Below, piece after piece: positions 16,517-25,431 of a stretch of 64,000 bases of DNA. The stretch is from UBA1756 sp045130235. GTDB lineage: Bacteria > Bacteroidota > Bacteroidia > Bacteroidales > WCHB1-69. Below the pieces are notes generated by a model. That model did no database searches. It saw nothing but the letters and a program-made list of their open reading frames with translations, and was not told the DNA's origin. Position 1 is the stretch's first letter; the number at the start of each line of letters is the position of its first letter. The position numbers were made by a program, and so were the translations under genes. The DNA lies in the NCBI GenBank assembly GCA_045130235.1, contig JBGUPJ010000004.1:29407-93406 (forward strand), read 5' to 3'.

Positions 16517-17671
16517 ATGGATAGGAAGCTGAATGTACTGCACCTGTTAAGCTGGTTTCCCACCCCTTCCGATCCTTACGCTGGCAATTTCTGTTTGAAG
16601 CAGATCCAATCGGTGTCGGATGCGGTGAACTCTGTCGTACTGTCCTGCTATCTGGATGACCAGATGGAGGAGAAACGCCGTGTGGAGGTGGTGGAGTATG
16701 CCAATTTCAAACACGTGTATGTGCATGTGCGCCGCACACGTTGGGAATGGTGGAACAAGTTCCTGCTTTTTTCCGCCTACCACTATGGTTTCCGCTACAT
16801 CCGCCGTCATTTTTTCACTCCTGACCTCATCCACCAGCATGTGACATTGCCACTCGGACGCATCACCTACTTGTGGAGTCGGTGGAACGAACTTCCCTAT
16901 GTGCTCACCGAGCACTGGACCATTTATCAGCCTCAGAATCGCGACATGATGACTCCCAGGACTTTACGCACCATTTGCACGATTGCCAACCGAGCCAAGC
17001 GTATCATGCCGGTGAGCGAGGATTTGGCGCACAATATGCAGGACTATGGCATCACCGCACCCTTCAGGGTGATTCCCAATGTGGTGGATACGCAGCTGTT
17101 TGTGCCGAGAAGCAGATACAACGACGGCAAAAAGCATATCCTGCACGTCTCTACCTTGCGCGAGGATGCGAAGAATATCTCTGGGATGCTGCGGGTGATA
17201 GCCCAGCTCGCCGAGCGGCGCCGCGACTTTGTGCTGGACATTGTACATGACTACCCGCGCCCCGACCTCGAACATTTTGTGAAAGGTAATCATCTGGAGG
17301 ATGTGGTGGTGTTTCACGGCCGGAAAAGCGAGAGTGAAATTGCCGAATATTTCGGTCGTGCCGACTTCTTTCTCCTCTTTTCCAATTTTGAGAACCTCCC
17401 GTGCGTGCTCATCGAAGCCTTCTCCTGCGGCCTGCCGGTGGTGACCACCAACGTGGGCGGAATCAGCGAAATAGTGGACGAGAGCCGCGGACGGTTGCTG
17501 CCCGCCGGCGATGAACAACAGCTATTGAAAGATGTGGAGTATATGCTCGACCACCATCAGGACTACGACCCTGCCGCCATCCGACAATATGCCGAAGAGC
17601 ATTTTTCAAAACCAGTGGTGGGGAAACAAATCGCGGAGATCTATCACAGCGTAATGACCGTCATCGAATAG
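16517..17671 (+). CDS. Glycosyltransferase family 4 (GT-B fold)
   Basis: A 384-residue retaining GT-B glycosyltransferase. The N-terminal domain starts VLHLLSWFPTPSDPYAGNF; the C-terminal donor-binding domain holds the E-x7-E signature in ENLPCVLIEAFSCGLPVV, then TTNVGGISEIV and GRLLPAGD. The sugar and acceptor cannot be told; cell-wall or surface polysaccharide synthesis is likely. It is translated directly after pdxJ. No polysaccharide cluster surrounds it, so it may serve a single conserved step. Confidence 0.88.
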   Translation: MDRKLNVLHLLSWFPTPSDPYAGNFCLKQIQSVSDAVNSVVLSCYLDDQMEEKRRVEVVEYANFKHVYVHVRRTRWEWWNKFLLFSAYHYGFRYIRRHFFTPDLIHQHVTLPLGRITYLWSRWNELPYVLTEHWTIYQPQNRDMMTPRTLRTICTIANRAKRIMPVSEDLAHNMQDYGITAPFRVIPNVVDTQLFVPRSRYNDGKKHILHVSTLREDAKNISGMLRVIAQLAERRRDFVLDIVHDYPRPDLEHFVKGNHLEDVVVFHGRKSESEIAEYFGRADFFLLFSNFENLPCVLIEAFSCGLPVVTTNVGGISEIVDESRGRLLPAGDEQQLLKDVEYMLDHHQDYDPAAIRQYAEEHFSKPVVGKQIAEIYHSVMTVIE

Positions 17672-17736
17672 GGGGGAAAGCCCGGCTACGGTCGGCTAAA
17701 AGGCCATCCCCCACAGATGAGAACTCAGATTCTTAA

Positions 17737-19767
17737 CTATTTTACCACCAGCATCTTCTGCGACATCTGTCGACCGTTGCGGTCGATGGCGCGCACCACG
17801 TACAGTCCGGCAGGAAGATCCTCCACCGAGAAGGTTACGTTCTGCTGTCCGTTGGCGGCCACACGTTTCACCTCGCGTCCCATCACACCATACACCTTCA
17901 CCTCCATCAGTCTGTCGGCCTCTACGGTCACGTGATCATGGGTGGGGTTGGGGTAAAGGAGGAAGCCTTGTGGGTTGGGCAGCGGCCGGATGTTGATGTA
18001 ATCGAGCGGCTCGCCCCAAAGCGAGATATTATCGAATGAGTTGCTCCCTTGGTTGTAGGCACCGTCAACAGTAAGTCGCAGAAACACAGAATCTTTGTCG
18101 TTCACATCAAGGGTGCGCAGGTCGATTTCGCGCATCAGCCACACGGAGGTGGAATATACATCGCCAAAATCGTCGATGGTGTTGGAAGTATCGGGAATTG
18201 GGGCGAACAGCTCGCCGTCGAGGCTCCACTCCCAGGTGTGGGTTTCGAAGCCGGTGCTGCTGCGCTTATCCACAAAGGTCAGCACGATTTCCTTCCAGTT
18301 TTTGGTGGAGAATGCGAGCACTATTGACTGTCCGTTGGCGGTTCCCGTCTTGAGGGTCAGCGACTTGCCTTTGTAGGCGGAGGCACGCGGGTCGCCGCCC
18401 AGATCGCCGGTATTGTTACCTAATTGATAATCATCGAAATACGTGGATCCATGGGTGCTGTCGGCGTAGATGAAACAGTGGTTGTAGATCTCCGGGAAGC
18501 CCTCGTCGGTGTTGGCGGGCACTACCAGCGGTGCTTCGGGCTCAAAATCGTCAAAGCTCCACAAGGCCAGCAACGTGCGGGGCAGTTTGCAGGCGCTGTA
18601 ATCGGAATGATAGTCGCCGTTCAGCAGCGGGTGTGAAGTGGCCTTCACATAGTAGCCGTCAGAAGAGAGTATATTGCTGATATAGAGAGAATAGCGGAAA
18701 TTACGGGTAAGAGGTTTCGCCAATGTCAGCACAACCTGCCGCGTGGCAGACTGATACGAAGCGGAGGCCACTTCCCAGCCTCGTGAAAAGGCGTAGTGGG
18801 TAATGTCTTCAGCCGTCGTCGCATTCAGCTCCTTCGAGAAGGTCACCACCACGTGGCTCGCATCCTGTAGGGTAACATCGGTGACCACCGGCCGCAGGGC
18901 GTCTTCCGCCCCCACAGCGCCAAAGGTGTTGTACAGCGAGTCGCTGCCCCACAGCAGTTCCACCAGCTCGGGATGGTCGATCAGCGGATTTCTATTATCT
19001 TGGAAACGGTTGAAAATAATGTTGTTACGATTAATTTCCTTCTGACTGACAGGGTCAGCAGCCGCCCAGCGTTTCAGCAGCTCCAATGCCCACGGCTTGA
19101 ACTGCGATTTCAGTGTCATCTCTGATTCGCCAAAGGTCTCATCCTCATTCATATAACGGATGGAAATATATAATAAGGCGCGGGCCACATCGCCCTTGAA
19201 CTCATCGGCCGGCTCAAATACTATGGTACTTTCCACAGAAGGGTCGCAGGTGGCGTAATTCGCATATCCCCAGCGAGTTCCGTTTTGCGAAATCTTGCGC
19301 GGCTGATACACATCACCATAGGGTGAGTTGTTGTGATAGCTCGAATTCACGTAGTGGTCGGTGGGGAAAACATGGTGCAGGTCGGAGCAGATAGGAAATG
19401 GATCGTTGTCGGCACAACTGTACGTGAAATCCGGATTGAACCAATTCTGGCAGAAAAGATGCTCGAAACTATACACATCGCATTGCGAGGTGGTGCCAGT
19501 GCCAGTAGCTGTGGAGGGGATGTGGCAGCAGGGGTAAGAATAGATGTCATATACGTAATTGTCGGGGGTGACATCCATATACCGGGTGGCATCGGTGCTG
19601 CCGAAATCGAGCACAAAGTGGTTGTCAATAATCTGACTTAAAGCGTATTGTAGCTCACGCCCTTTCTTTCCCAAAGCACTGTCGTAATAGTCATCGGGAG
19701 CCTGTGCGTGTGTCGAGAAGGTAAGTACGGCGCAGAATAAAAAGAATGAAACGATAATTCTTTTCAT
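17737..19767 (-). CDS. Secreted endonuclease I family protein with type IX sorting tail
   Basis: 676 residues starting MKRIIVSFFLFCAV (signal peptide, cleavage near THAQA). An endonuclease I domain occupies about residues 25-260, with the CDVYSFEHLFCQNWF segment (metal/His site), DLHHVFPTDHYVN and GWALE-like downstream parts. Beta domains follow and the protein ends with a T9SS type A signal (LLYPNPTHDHVTVEADR, then LPAGLYVVRAID). It should be exported by the PorU-linked pathway and degrade extracellular DNA for nutrients or biofilm remodelling. A -7 box lies on the minus strand at 19788-19796. Confidence 0.85.
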   Translation of the reverse strand: MKRIIVSFFLFCAVLTFSTHAQAPDDYYDSALGKKGRELQYALSQIIDNHFVLDFGSTDATRYMDVTPDNYVYDIYSYPCCHIPSTATGTGTTSQCDVYSFEHLFCQNWFNPDFTYSCADNDPFPICSDLHHVFPTDHYVNSSYHNNSPYGDVYQPRKISQNGTRWGYANYATCDPSVESTIVFEPADEFKGDVARALLYISIRYMNEDETFGESEMTLKSQFKPWALELLKRWAAADPVSQKEINRNNIIFNRFQDNRNPLIDHPELVELLWGSDSLYNTFGAVGAEDALRPVVTDVTLQDASHVVVTFSKELNATTAEDITHYAFSRGWEVASASYQSATRQVVLTLAKPLTRNFRYSLYISNILSSDGYYVKATSHPLLNGDYHSDYSACKLPRTLLALWSFDDFEPEAPLVVPANTDEGFPEIYNHCFIYADSTHGSTYFDDYQLGNNTGDLGGDPRASAYKGKSLTLKTGTANGQSIVLAFSTKNWKEIVLTFVDKRSSTGFETHTWEWSLDGELFAPIPDTSNTIDDFGDVYSTSVWLMREIDLRTLDVNDKDSVFLRLTVDGAYNQGSNSFDNISLWGEPLDYINIRPLPNPQGFLLYPNPTHDHVTVEADRLMEVKVYGVMGREVKRVAANGQQNVTFSVEDLPAGLYVVRAIDRNGRQMSQKMLVVK

Positions 19768-19825
19768 GATCTTAAATTTTAAACGGGGCAAAAGTAAGAA
19801 AAAAAATTGAATATGCAACTGACTA

Positions 19826-19863
19826 TAAAAAAGTTCCGCCGCTTGCATCGCAAGCGGCGGAAC
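19826..19863 (-). terminator. Intrinsic terminator of the lipoprotein gene at 19885-20646
   Basis: A 14-bp stem with a 3-base loop (19833-19846 pairs with 19850-19863; core CCGCCGCTTGC) is followed on the minus strand by six or more T residues. It lies 21 bases past the stop codon. Confidence 0.85.
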
Positions 19864-19884
19864 TATCAAATCGTCAGTAAAAAA

Positions 19885-20646
19885 TTACCACGAAAGGCCG
19901 ATCACAAATCGCACACTGTTATCACTAGCTACCCATGTGAATGAGCTGGCACCGTATGTCAAATGGCTGGGATTCAGAATGCAACCAGCCATCAGGTCAT
20001 CGGAATCCAAATCACCGTCTTTGTCGTAGAATTTGATATAATGTTCATTAACGTTGTAGCTGAGCGTAGTATTGACTCCCGTCCAAGTGTGCGGCAGATC
20101 GGATGAGCCTAAGTCTTCCACGCTGTTGCTGGTATAAACCACTTGGTTGTTGGCATTATAAATCTTGAAATAGATGTCGGGGTCGCCACCGCCAAAGAGT
20201 CCGGTGTCCCATGAGCCGTTGTTACCATCCAGCATCGGGATGTTCTCCAAACGCAGCCAGGTGATGGTGAAATTGGTAGGCGTGTACGGGTCAACTCCGC
20301 CGCCGCCGCCACCTGCCGGATTGATATAGATGTGTTTGCCTTCCACTTTATAATCGCCATTTTTGCTATAGGCATAGAGTCTCAATTCGTAGTCGCCTGT
20401 TTCATAGCAATTGAAGACAGGTGATTCGGAATATGAGGTGACCACATCTCCGTAAGGAGTTTCCAGCTCCCACTTATAGGAAACAGCATTCACCGATAAG
20501 TTGAGGGTGGAGAGTTGAACATAGTAAACGTCATAGTCGTAGTCGTACTTGGTTTCTGTGACATACGAGAAATTGACAACGGCCTCTTTATGGCAGGAGG
20601 TCAGAATGACGGCGAGCACGCCGATGAACAAAAGTGTTTTTTTCAT
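19885..20646 (-). CDS. Lipoprotein with PKD/Ig-like and C2-like beta domains
   Basis: 253 residues with a lipoprotein signal (VLAVILTSC, lipid-anchored Cys17). Residues ~25-110 resemble a PKD/Ig-like fold (SYKWELETPYGDVVT, YETGDYELRLYA). A glycine linker of six G follows. The C-terminal half (ITWLRLENIPMLD, DPDIYFKI, IKFYDKDGDLDSDD) looks like a C2-like beta sandwich with acidic, possibly calcium-binding loops. No function is known; a surface or periplasmic binding role is inferred. The genes from 22 kb down to here point the same way but have separate leaders. Confidence 0.7.
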   Translation of the reverse strand: MKKTLLFIGVLAVILTSCHKEAVVNFSYVTETKYDYDYDVYYVQLSTLNLSVNAVSYKWELETPYGDVVTSYSESPVFNCYETGDYELRLYAYSKNGDYKVEGKHIYINPAGGGGGGVDPYTPTNFTITWLRLENIPMLDGNNGSWDTGLFGGGDPDIYFKIYNANNQVVYTSNSVEDLGSSDLPHTWTGVNTTLSYNVNEHYIKFYDKDGDLDSDDLMAGCILNPSHLTYGASSFTWVASDNSVRFVIGLSW

Positions 20647-20668
20647 GATTAAATGGTTGGATGTTTAT

Positions 20669-21112
20669 TTATTGTTGATTGCGATATTCTTTGGGGGTCT
20701 TTTCTCTCTTGAAATGCATCCGGTAAGTGTATCGGCTCCAATAAACATGATCATCTTCTTCGTCATACTCCTCATAATAATCAGTAAGAACCAAATCCAT
20801 TTCTTTATGGGAGAAATTCTCAATGTTAAAAGTTTCATCATTTATCACAATTTTTCCATCAACATAAGCCCACTTATTCTCATATCTGCCGTCTTCATCA
20901 TAGCAAACCAAAACTCCATCTTTTTGGAAATCATAATAAAGATTCGCCTCCACAGCCTCACTATCGGTTCCATAATCACCTGAATCGCTTTCATACGACT
21001 CTTGTAAAAGCACAAGTTTCCAAGAACCTATAATATTCCGTTCGCTCTCTTTGTTACATGCTGTAAACACAAACATGAGCATTGCAATGCCCAAAAATAA
21101 AACTTTTTTCAT
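20669..21112 (-). CDS. Small lipocalin-like lipoprotein
   Basis: 147 residues, lipoprotein signal MKKVLFLGIAMLMFVFTAC with Cys19 as anchor. The body begins NIIGSWKLVLLQE and continues with alternating strands (VLVCYDEDGRYENKWAYVDG, KIVINDETFNIENFS), the pattern of Bacteroidetes lipocalin-like (DUF4923/DUF5004-type) proteins. It is rich in acidic residues. Function unknown. It lies 22 bases before the PKD-type lipoprotein gene and may share its transcript. Confidence 0.65.
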   Translation of the reverse strand: MKKVLFLGIAMLMFVFTACNKESERNIIGSWKLVLLQESYESDSGDYGTDSEAVEANLYYDFQKDGVLVCYDEDGRYENKWAYVDGKIVINDETFNIENFSHKEMDLVLTDYYEEYDEEDDHVYWSRYTYRMHFKREKTPKEYRNQQ

Positions 21113-21145
21113 AATTTAATTGTTTGATTATTAATTATTTGGTTG

Positions 21146-21928
21146 TTAATTCTCTTTGAAAGTATATCTGAATGACAAATTTAATGCCCAGTCGAAGTAT
21201 TGTGCTGTGTAATCAGGGCTGAACAACAGACCGAAGCCGGGACGAAAGTCAACTTGTAGAGAGAGGGGGGCATCAAACACATATTCAAGACCAAGAAACA
21301 GATTCCACCCGGCCTTACCATGTGAGCCATAAATGGAGTAAAATCCATAGTCGCTGGTATAATAGTAATATACGTTGCGGCTTCCAAAATGCCATCCGTA
21401 TGATGAGCCTCCACCAATCATGCCGTACAGGCCCTTTACAAAATGCCCTTGGCGCATAAAATTCACATTGAGTTCAAGGGTGATAGGAGTGCCATAGTAG
21501 TATCCGCTCCGTGTGATCCACCAGCCATTATTGAAATCCACATACTGATGAGCGCCGACCGCTTCGGTAAGCCGTACACCCAGGTCAAAGATGATGGAGA
21601 ATTTGGGAGCAGGAAACAATTTATAGGAGATGCCGTTCAAACTTCCACCCACAATTCCCAAACTATGTTTGTAAGGTCTTTCCACATCTCTTTCCATTTG
21701 TTGCTTCTTCTTTTGTTGGGACTGCTGAATCGCAGGAAGTCCATTGGGAAATGTGTTCGGGTGTTCCTCGCAATAAAAAACATTACTTCCCACAGAACTT
21801 TGAGTCAACAAATTTTCGCTTCCATTATCTTCCATAGGGTTGACATCCGCTTGCGCATTGGCGGAAAAACTGATAAAGGTCAAAAGTCCACTCAGAAACA
21901 GACACATCAAAATTTTCGATCTCATCAT
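21146..21928 (-). CDS. Outer-membrane beta-barrel protein, paralogue of the 63169-63777 product
   Basis: 260 residues from the ATG at 21928 (a second ATG follows at 21925). A signal peptide (MCLFLSGLLTFISFSANAQA) is followed by ~50 variable residues rich in Gln and Lys. An eight-strand-like barrel then alternates aromatic and small residues: HFVKGLYGMIGGGSSYGWHF, LGLEYVFDAPLSLQVDFRPG and a terminal LSFRYTF. The last two elements recur almost unchanged in the gene at 63169. Ligand unknown. Its 5' leader (21929-22080) contains two hairpins. Confidence 0.75.
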   Translation of the reverse strand: MMRSKILMCLFLSGLLTFISFSANAQADVNPMEDNGSENLLTQSSVGSNVFYCEEHPNTFPNGLPAIQQSQQKKKQQMERDVERPYKHSLGIVGGSLNGISYKLFPAPKFSIIFDLGVRLTEAVGAHQYVDFNNGWWITRSGYYYGTPITLELNVNFMRQGHFVKGLYGMIGGGSSYGWHFGSRNVYYYYTSDYGFYSIYGSHGKAGWNLFLGLEYVFDAPLSLQVDFRPGFGLLFSPDYTAQYFDWALNLSFRYTFKEN

Positions 21929-22360
21929 TTTTAATGTTTGAATGTTTTCTAAGCCCGATCCCCAAAGGCAATTTTCCTGTTTTACCATTTTAAACATATA
22001 AAAAAGCGCGGGAATCTGAACCACTGCTCATCCCGCAAATCAGGCTCTCGCATTGCCTTCCCGCTGAAGATAAGCAATGCCGAAGCCCACGCTATGTGTA
22101 TATTTGTATAAAAATATACGCGAACCATGGACATTGAAACATTGCTCTATCGTGCAGCGGGGATAGAATTTGCGAGATTCGATTTGCCGCAGATAAAGCG
22201 TTGACTCAACGCCTTTTCAATATGTCTGATGCCCGCCTTCCGCCCGTTCGAGCTTCGGAACGAACAACGCAGCAAAATTACAAAAAATTTCCCACAAAAT
22301 TGCAATTACGTGGATAATTGTTGTATTTTTGCAGCTCAATTTGCAAATTCATCTATCAAT
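21929..22360. other. 432-base intergenic region with structured leader and a promoter
   Basis: No convincing gene is seen. On the minus strand, ahead of the barrel gene, are two stems: GCATTGC (22050-22056) with GCAATGC (22074-22080), and GCGGGA/TCCCGC around 22011-22036. On the plus strand a 25-codon frame starts at 22127 (MDIETLLYRAAGIEF) but resembles nothing known. A small inverted repeat GCGTTGACTCAACGC lies near 22199-22213. A good -7 box, TATTTTTGC, with a TTG 21 bases upstream, ends the region at 22324-22332. Confidence 0.5.
22324..22332 (+). promoter_or_regulatory. -7 box for the small lipoprotein gene at 22361
   Basis: TATTTTTGC with a -33 TTG at 22300-22302 (21-base spacer), close to the ideal Bacteroidetes promoter. 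It is 29 bases before the ATG. Confidence 0.7.
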
Positions 22361-22582
22361 ATGAAAAAAATAAGCGCGATTTTCTTCTTGGCCGTATTGG
22401 TAATCCTCGCTGTTTCCTGCAAACGCGACTGCGTGTGTACCGGCGTACACCCCAGCACCGAAGAGGCCAACGAGACCCACAACTATGGCAAAATGACCAA
22501 GGAAGAGTGCCAGGACAAACAATTCCGCATGAACAAGGACACCGCTTTCACCACCAACAAAACGTGGGTTTGCGAGCAATAA
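22361..22582 (+). CDS. Small cysteine-rich lipoprotein
   Basis: 73 residues: MKKISAIFFLAVLVILAVSC (lipobox AVSC) then KRDCVCTG and a short charged body ending KTWVCEQ. Mature Cys pairs (CVC, EEC, WVC) may form disulfides. Bacteroidetes encode many such orphan lipoproteins; no family with a known role is recognised. The start was chosen from the signal peptide and the promoter at 22324. It converges on the DoxX-like gene, with 3 bases between the stops. Confidence 0.65.
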   Translation: MKKISAIFFLAVLVILAVSCKRDCVCTGVHPSTEEANETHNYGKMTKEECQDKQFRMNKDTAFTTNKTWVCEQ

Positions 22583-22585
22583 TCC

Positions 22586-23680
22586 TTACTGTTTTTCCGT
22601 CACGTAGTCCACAATCTTGCTTTCCTCCACCCCACGGTAGCTGAAGGCATCAATAACCTTGCCGTTGCGTACCACCATATACGTAGGGAAGGTGCCATAC
22701 ACCAAATCCACTGCCAGTTTGGGGTGTACTCGGTAAACATCATGTTTCCAACATTTCGTGAGCCGAAGGAAACGGGCACAATGTTGGTCATTCACCCCCC
22801 ATACCCACATCACCAAATGATCATCAGGCAATTTATTGCGCTCGAAAATATTGTGTACAAACTCGCAACTCTGTTTGCAGTATTTGCACCCCGCACTTAC
22901 CACAGGCACAATATAGGTGCCCTTTCCCAGCAGACAATATGACGTGTCGGTCTTGAACGTAACTGTATCTTTCTCAGCATCGTAGCGGATACTCTCATAA
23001 TGCAGATAAACTAACGAATCGGTTTGGGTTTGCTCGTACACGGGAGTGGCCACAAGGTCATTTTCAGAAAATATCTTGTTGTATATGGCCGTTGGCGGAA
23101 ACAACACGAAAGTGGCGGCAAGAATGATGAGTCCTGTCACCGCGTAGATGATGATTTTAGCCAGTTTTGAATACTGTTTCTCAGCCAGAAAAACATCCCT
23201 GTCAGGTACAAGTCTAAAACGGAACTCTTCTTTCTCTTCCTCATTTTTCACCCACCCCACGCACAGGCTCCGCTCGCAACGGCCGTACACCAGCATGAAG
23301 ATCCCCATCACCACCAGGTTCTTGAAGATGGAAACCACGGGTTTCACCTCGATAATGTCGCCGAAGCAGTGACAGTTGTCGTCGTTGCGGAAAATGGCGG
23401 TATAAACCAGGAAAAGAGTGAAGGCGGCCATCAGTCCCATGGAGGTCCACCATACCAGCTTGTATCGCAGTTTCAGGATGAGCATCACGCCCAACAGCAT
23501 CTCGAAGCCGATGAGCAGCCGGCAGGCAATCTCTGTCAGCACGAATGGAAATAGCTGAAAACTATATACATACATCACGAAGGTGTCGAGTGAGAACACT
23601 TTCATGACGGCACTCACGATGAAGAAGATACCGAGCAGTATGCGGATGGAATTTTGGGAAATGAAAAAGGCTTTTCTCAT
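22586..23680 (-). CDS. DoxX/MauE-like membrane protein with thioredoxin-like C-terminal domain
   Basis: 364 residues from the ATG at 23680. The N-terminal ~140 residues hold four membrane segments of the DoxX/MauE type (ILLGIFFIVSAVMKVFSLDT, IACRLLIGFEMLLGVMLI). A fifth membrane segment (IIIYAVTGLIILAATFVL) precedes an extracytoplasmic domain with a C-x2-C-x3-C group in SAGCKYCKQSC that resembles a thioredoxin fold. Such Bacteroidetes proteins are thought to act in periplasmic redox or thiol chemistry. It begins 10 bases after the ABC ATPase stop and closes the operon mutS2-ABC-DoxX. Confidence 0.8.
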   Translation of the reverse strand: MRKAFFISQNSIRILLGIFFIVSAVMKVFSLDTFVMYVYSFQLFPFVLTEIACRLLIGFEMLLGVMLILKLRYKLVWWTSMGLMAAFTLFLVYTAIFRNDDNCHCFGDIIEVKPVVSIFKNLVVMGIFMLVYGRCERSLCVGWVKNEEEKEEFRFRLVPDRDVFLAEKQYSKLAKIIIYAVTGLIILAATFVLFPPTAIYNKIFSENDLVATPVYEQTQTDSLVYLHYESIRYDAEKDTVTFKTDTSYCLLGKGTYIVPVVSAGCKYCKQSCEFVHNIFERNKLPDDHLVMWVWGVNDQHCARFLRLTKCWKHDVYRVHPKLAVDLVYGTFPTYMVVRNGKVIDAFSYRGVEESKIVDYVTEKQ

Positions 23681-23690
23681 AGTTTCTGCG

Positions 23691-25421
23691 TTAAAAAGTG
23701 GGAATGGCACTGATGAGGGTGCGCGTATAATCGGTTTGGGGGTTGCGATACACTTCGTCGGCATCGTTCATCTCCACGATGACGCCGTTCTGCATCACCG
23801 CCATGCGGTCCGACATGAACTTGACGACGGAAAGGTCGTGGGAGATAAAGATATAGGTGAACTTGAACTCCTGTTTGAGTTCGTTGAGGAGGTTGAGCAC
23901 CTGCGCCTGCACCGACACGTCGAGGGCCGACACCGACTCGTCGCAGATGATGAAGCGGGGGTTGACGGCGAGGGCGCGGGCGATGGAGATGCGCTGCCGC
24001 TGGCCGCCCGAGAACTCGTGCGGGTAGCGATAGAAGTGGCTCTCGTTGAGTCCCACCCGCTCCAGCAGGGCGACGGCCTTCTCGCGCCGCTCGCGCTGGT
24101 TGGCGTACAGATGGTGGAACTGCATCGGCTCCATGATGGTATCGCCTACTGTAAGTCTTTGGTTTAATGATGAATAGGGGTCTTGTAAAATAATCTGCAA
24201 ATCTTTTCTGAACACCCGCATCTGTCGCTGCGACAGCTTCGTGAGGTCCTGCCCCTTGTAGAAAATCCGCCCCTCGTCGGGTTCGATGAGCCTCAACAGG
24301 GTGCGCCCCAGCGTGGTCTTTCCACAACCCGACTCGCCCACCAATCCGAGCGTCTCGCCCTCGTAGATGTCGAGCGAGATGTCTTTCAACGCATACACAT
24401 ACTCCCTTTTGGAGAAAAGATGTTCTTTGCGGAGCGGGTATTTTTTGGAGAGATGCTCGAGACGGATGAGCGGCTCGCCCTGATAGAGCAGTTTATGACG
24501 TTCGGCACGCTCCTTTGCAGTGACAATGGGGAAGGTTTCGTTGGGAGAGGGAAGTCCGTTGTCGTGTGCCTGCAGGAAGTCGCTGACCGTCGGCAGTCTA
24601 TGGAGCCGCTTGTCGAGTGACGGGCGGCAGGCGATAAGCCCTTGTGTATAAGGATGTTTCGGATTCTCAAAAATCTCTTTCACCGTCCCTTTCTCCACCA
24701 CTTCTCCGTGGAACAGCACGGCCACGTCGTCGGCGATCTGGGCTACCACGCCGAGGTCGTGGGTGATGAAGATGACGCTGATATTGTGTTTGGCCTGCAG
24801 TTTTTTCAGCAGTTCGAGGATGCCCTTCTGCACGGTAACGTCGAGCGCGGTGGTGGGCTCATCGGCAATCAGGATGTCGGGGTTGCAGCTGAGGGCCATG
24901 GCGATCATCACGCGCTGTTTCTGGCCTCCGGAAAGTTCATGCGGATAGGCAGTGAAGATCTTTTCGGGACGGGGCAGCATCACTTCGCGGAACAGTTCGA
25001 GCACCCGCTCGCGGGCCTCTTTTTTGGAGAGGGTGGTGTGCAGCAGGAGGGCTTCCGTGATCTGCTCACCGCAGCGGATGACGGGGTTCAGCGAGGTCAT
25101 CGGCTCCTGGAAAATCATCGCGATGCGGGCGCCGCGCACCTTGCGCAACTCCTTCTCCGACAGACTAAAGATACTGACATCCTGATTGTTGCGACTGTCG
25201 TGAAAGACAATCTCACCGCCGGTCACGCGCATGATCTTCGGACTGATGAGGCGCATCACCGACAGGGCGGTCACCGACTTGCCGGAGCCCGACTCGCCCA
25301 CGATGCCGAGGGTTTTGCCCTTCGGCAGCTCCAACGACACGTGGTGCAGAATGTGTTTCCACTCCTCATCATTTTTGAGGTCGAGGGAAAAGTCGCGGAT
25401 GGTCAGTACGTTAGGGTTCAT
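23691..25421 (-). CDS. Fused duplicated ABC ATPase of an oligopeptide/dipeptide transporter (DppD-DppF type)
   Basis: 576 residues with two complete nucleotide-binding domains. Domain 1: Walker A GESGSGKS, signature LSGGQKQR, Walker B ILIADEPT. Domain 2: Walker A GESGCGKT, signature FSGGQRQR, Walker B FIICDES. Each domain ends with the oligopeptide-transporter extension (HPYTQGLIACRPSLD; NPQTDYTRTLISAIP). It would power uptake of peptides or nickel through permeases encoded elsewhere, since no permease or binding protein is adjacent. It is sandwiched between mutS2 and the DoxX-like gene with 10-base gaps, so it is cotranscribed. Confidence 0.92.
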   Translation of the reverse strand: MNPNVLTIRDFSLDLKNDEEWKHILHHVSLELPKGKTLGIVGESGSGKSVTALSVMRLISPKIMRVTGGEIVFHDSRNNQDVSIFSLSEKELRKVRGARIAMIFQEPMTSLNPVIRCGEQITEALLLHTTLSKKEARERVLELFREVMLPRPEKIFTAYPHELSGGQKQRVMIAMALSCNPDILIADEPTTALDVTVQKGILELLKKLQAKHNISVIFITHDLGVVAQIADDVAVLFHGEVVEKGTVKEIFENPKHPYTQGLIACRPSLDKRLHRLPTVSDFLQAHDNGLPSPNETFPIVTAKERAERHKLLYQGEPLIRLEHLSKKYPLRKEHLFSKREYVYALKDISLDIYEGETLGLVGESGCGKTTLGRTLLRLIEPDEGRIFYKGQDLTKLSQRQMRVFRKDLQIILQDPYSSLNQRLTVGDTIMEPMQFHHLYANQRERREKAVALLERVGLNESHFYRYPHEFSGGQRQRISIARALAVNPRFIICDESVSALDVSVQAQVLNLLNELKQEFKFTYIFISHDLSVVKFMSDRMAVMQNGVIVEMNDADEVYRNPQTDYTRTLISAIPTF

Positions 25422-25431
25422 CTTTAAGTTT

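Noticed and set aside
17672..17736. Hairpin between the glycosyltransferase and endonuclease genes as a terminator
   Set aside because: Complementary GGGGGGA and TCCCCC segments exist, but no T run follows on either strand.
22127..22204. A 25-codon frame (MDIETLLYRAAGIEF) upstream of the small lipoprotein
   Set aside because: No promoter box, no homologue recognised and no conservation evidence; kept only as part of the intergenic note.
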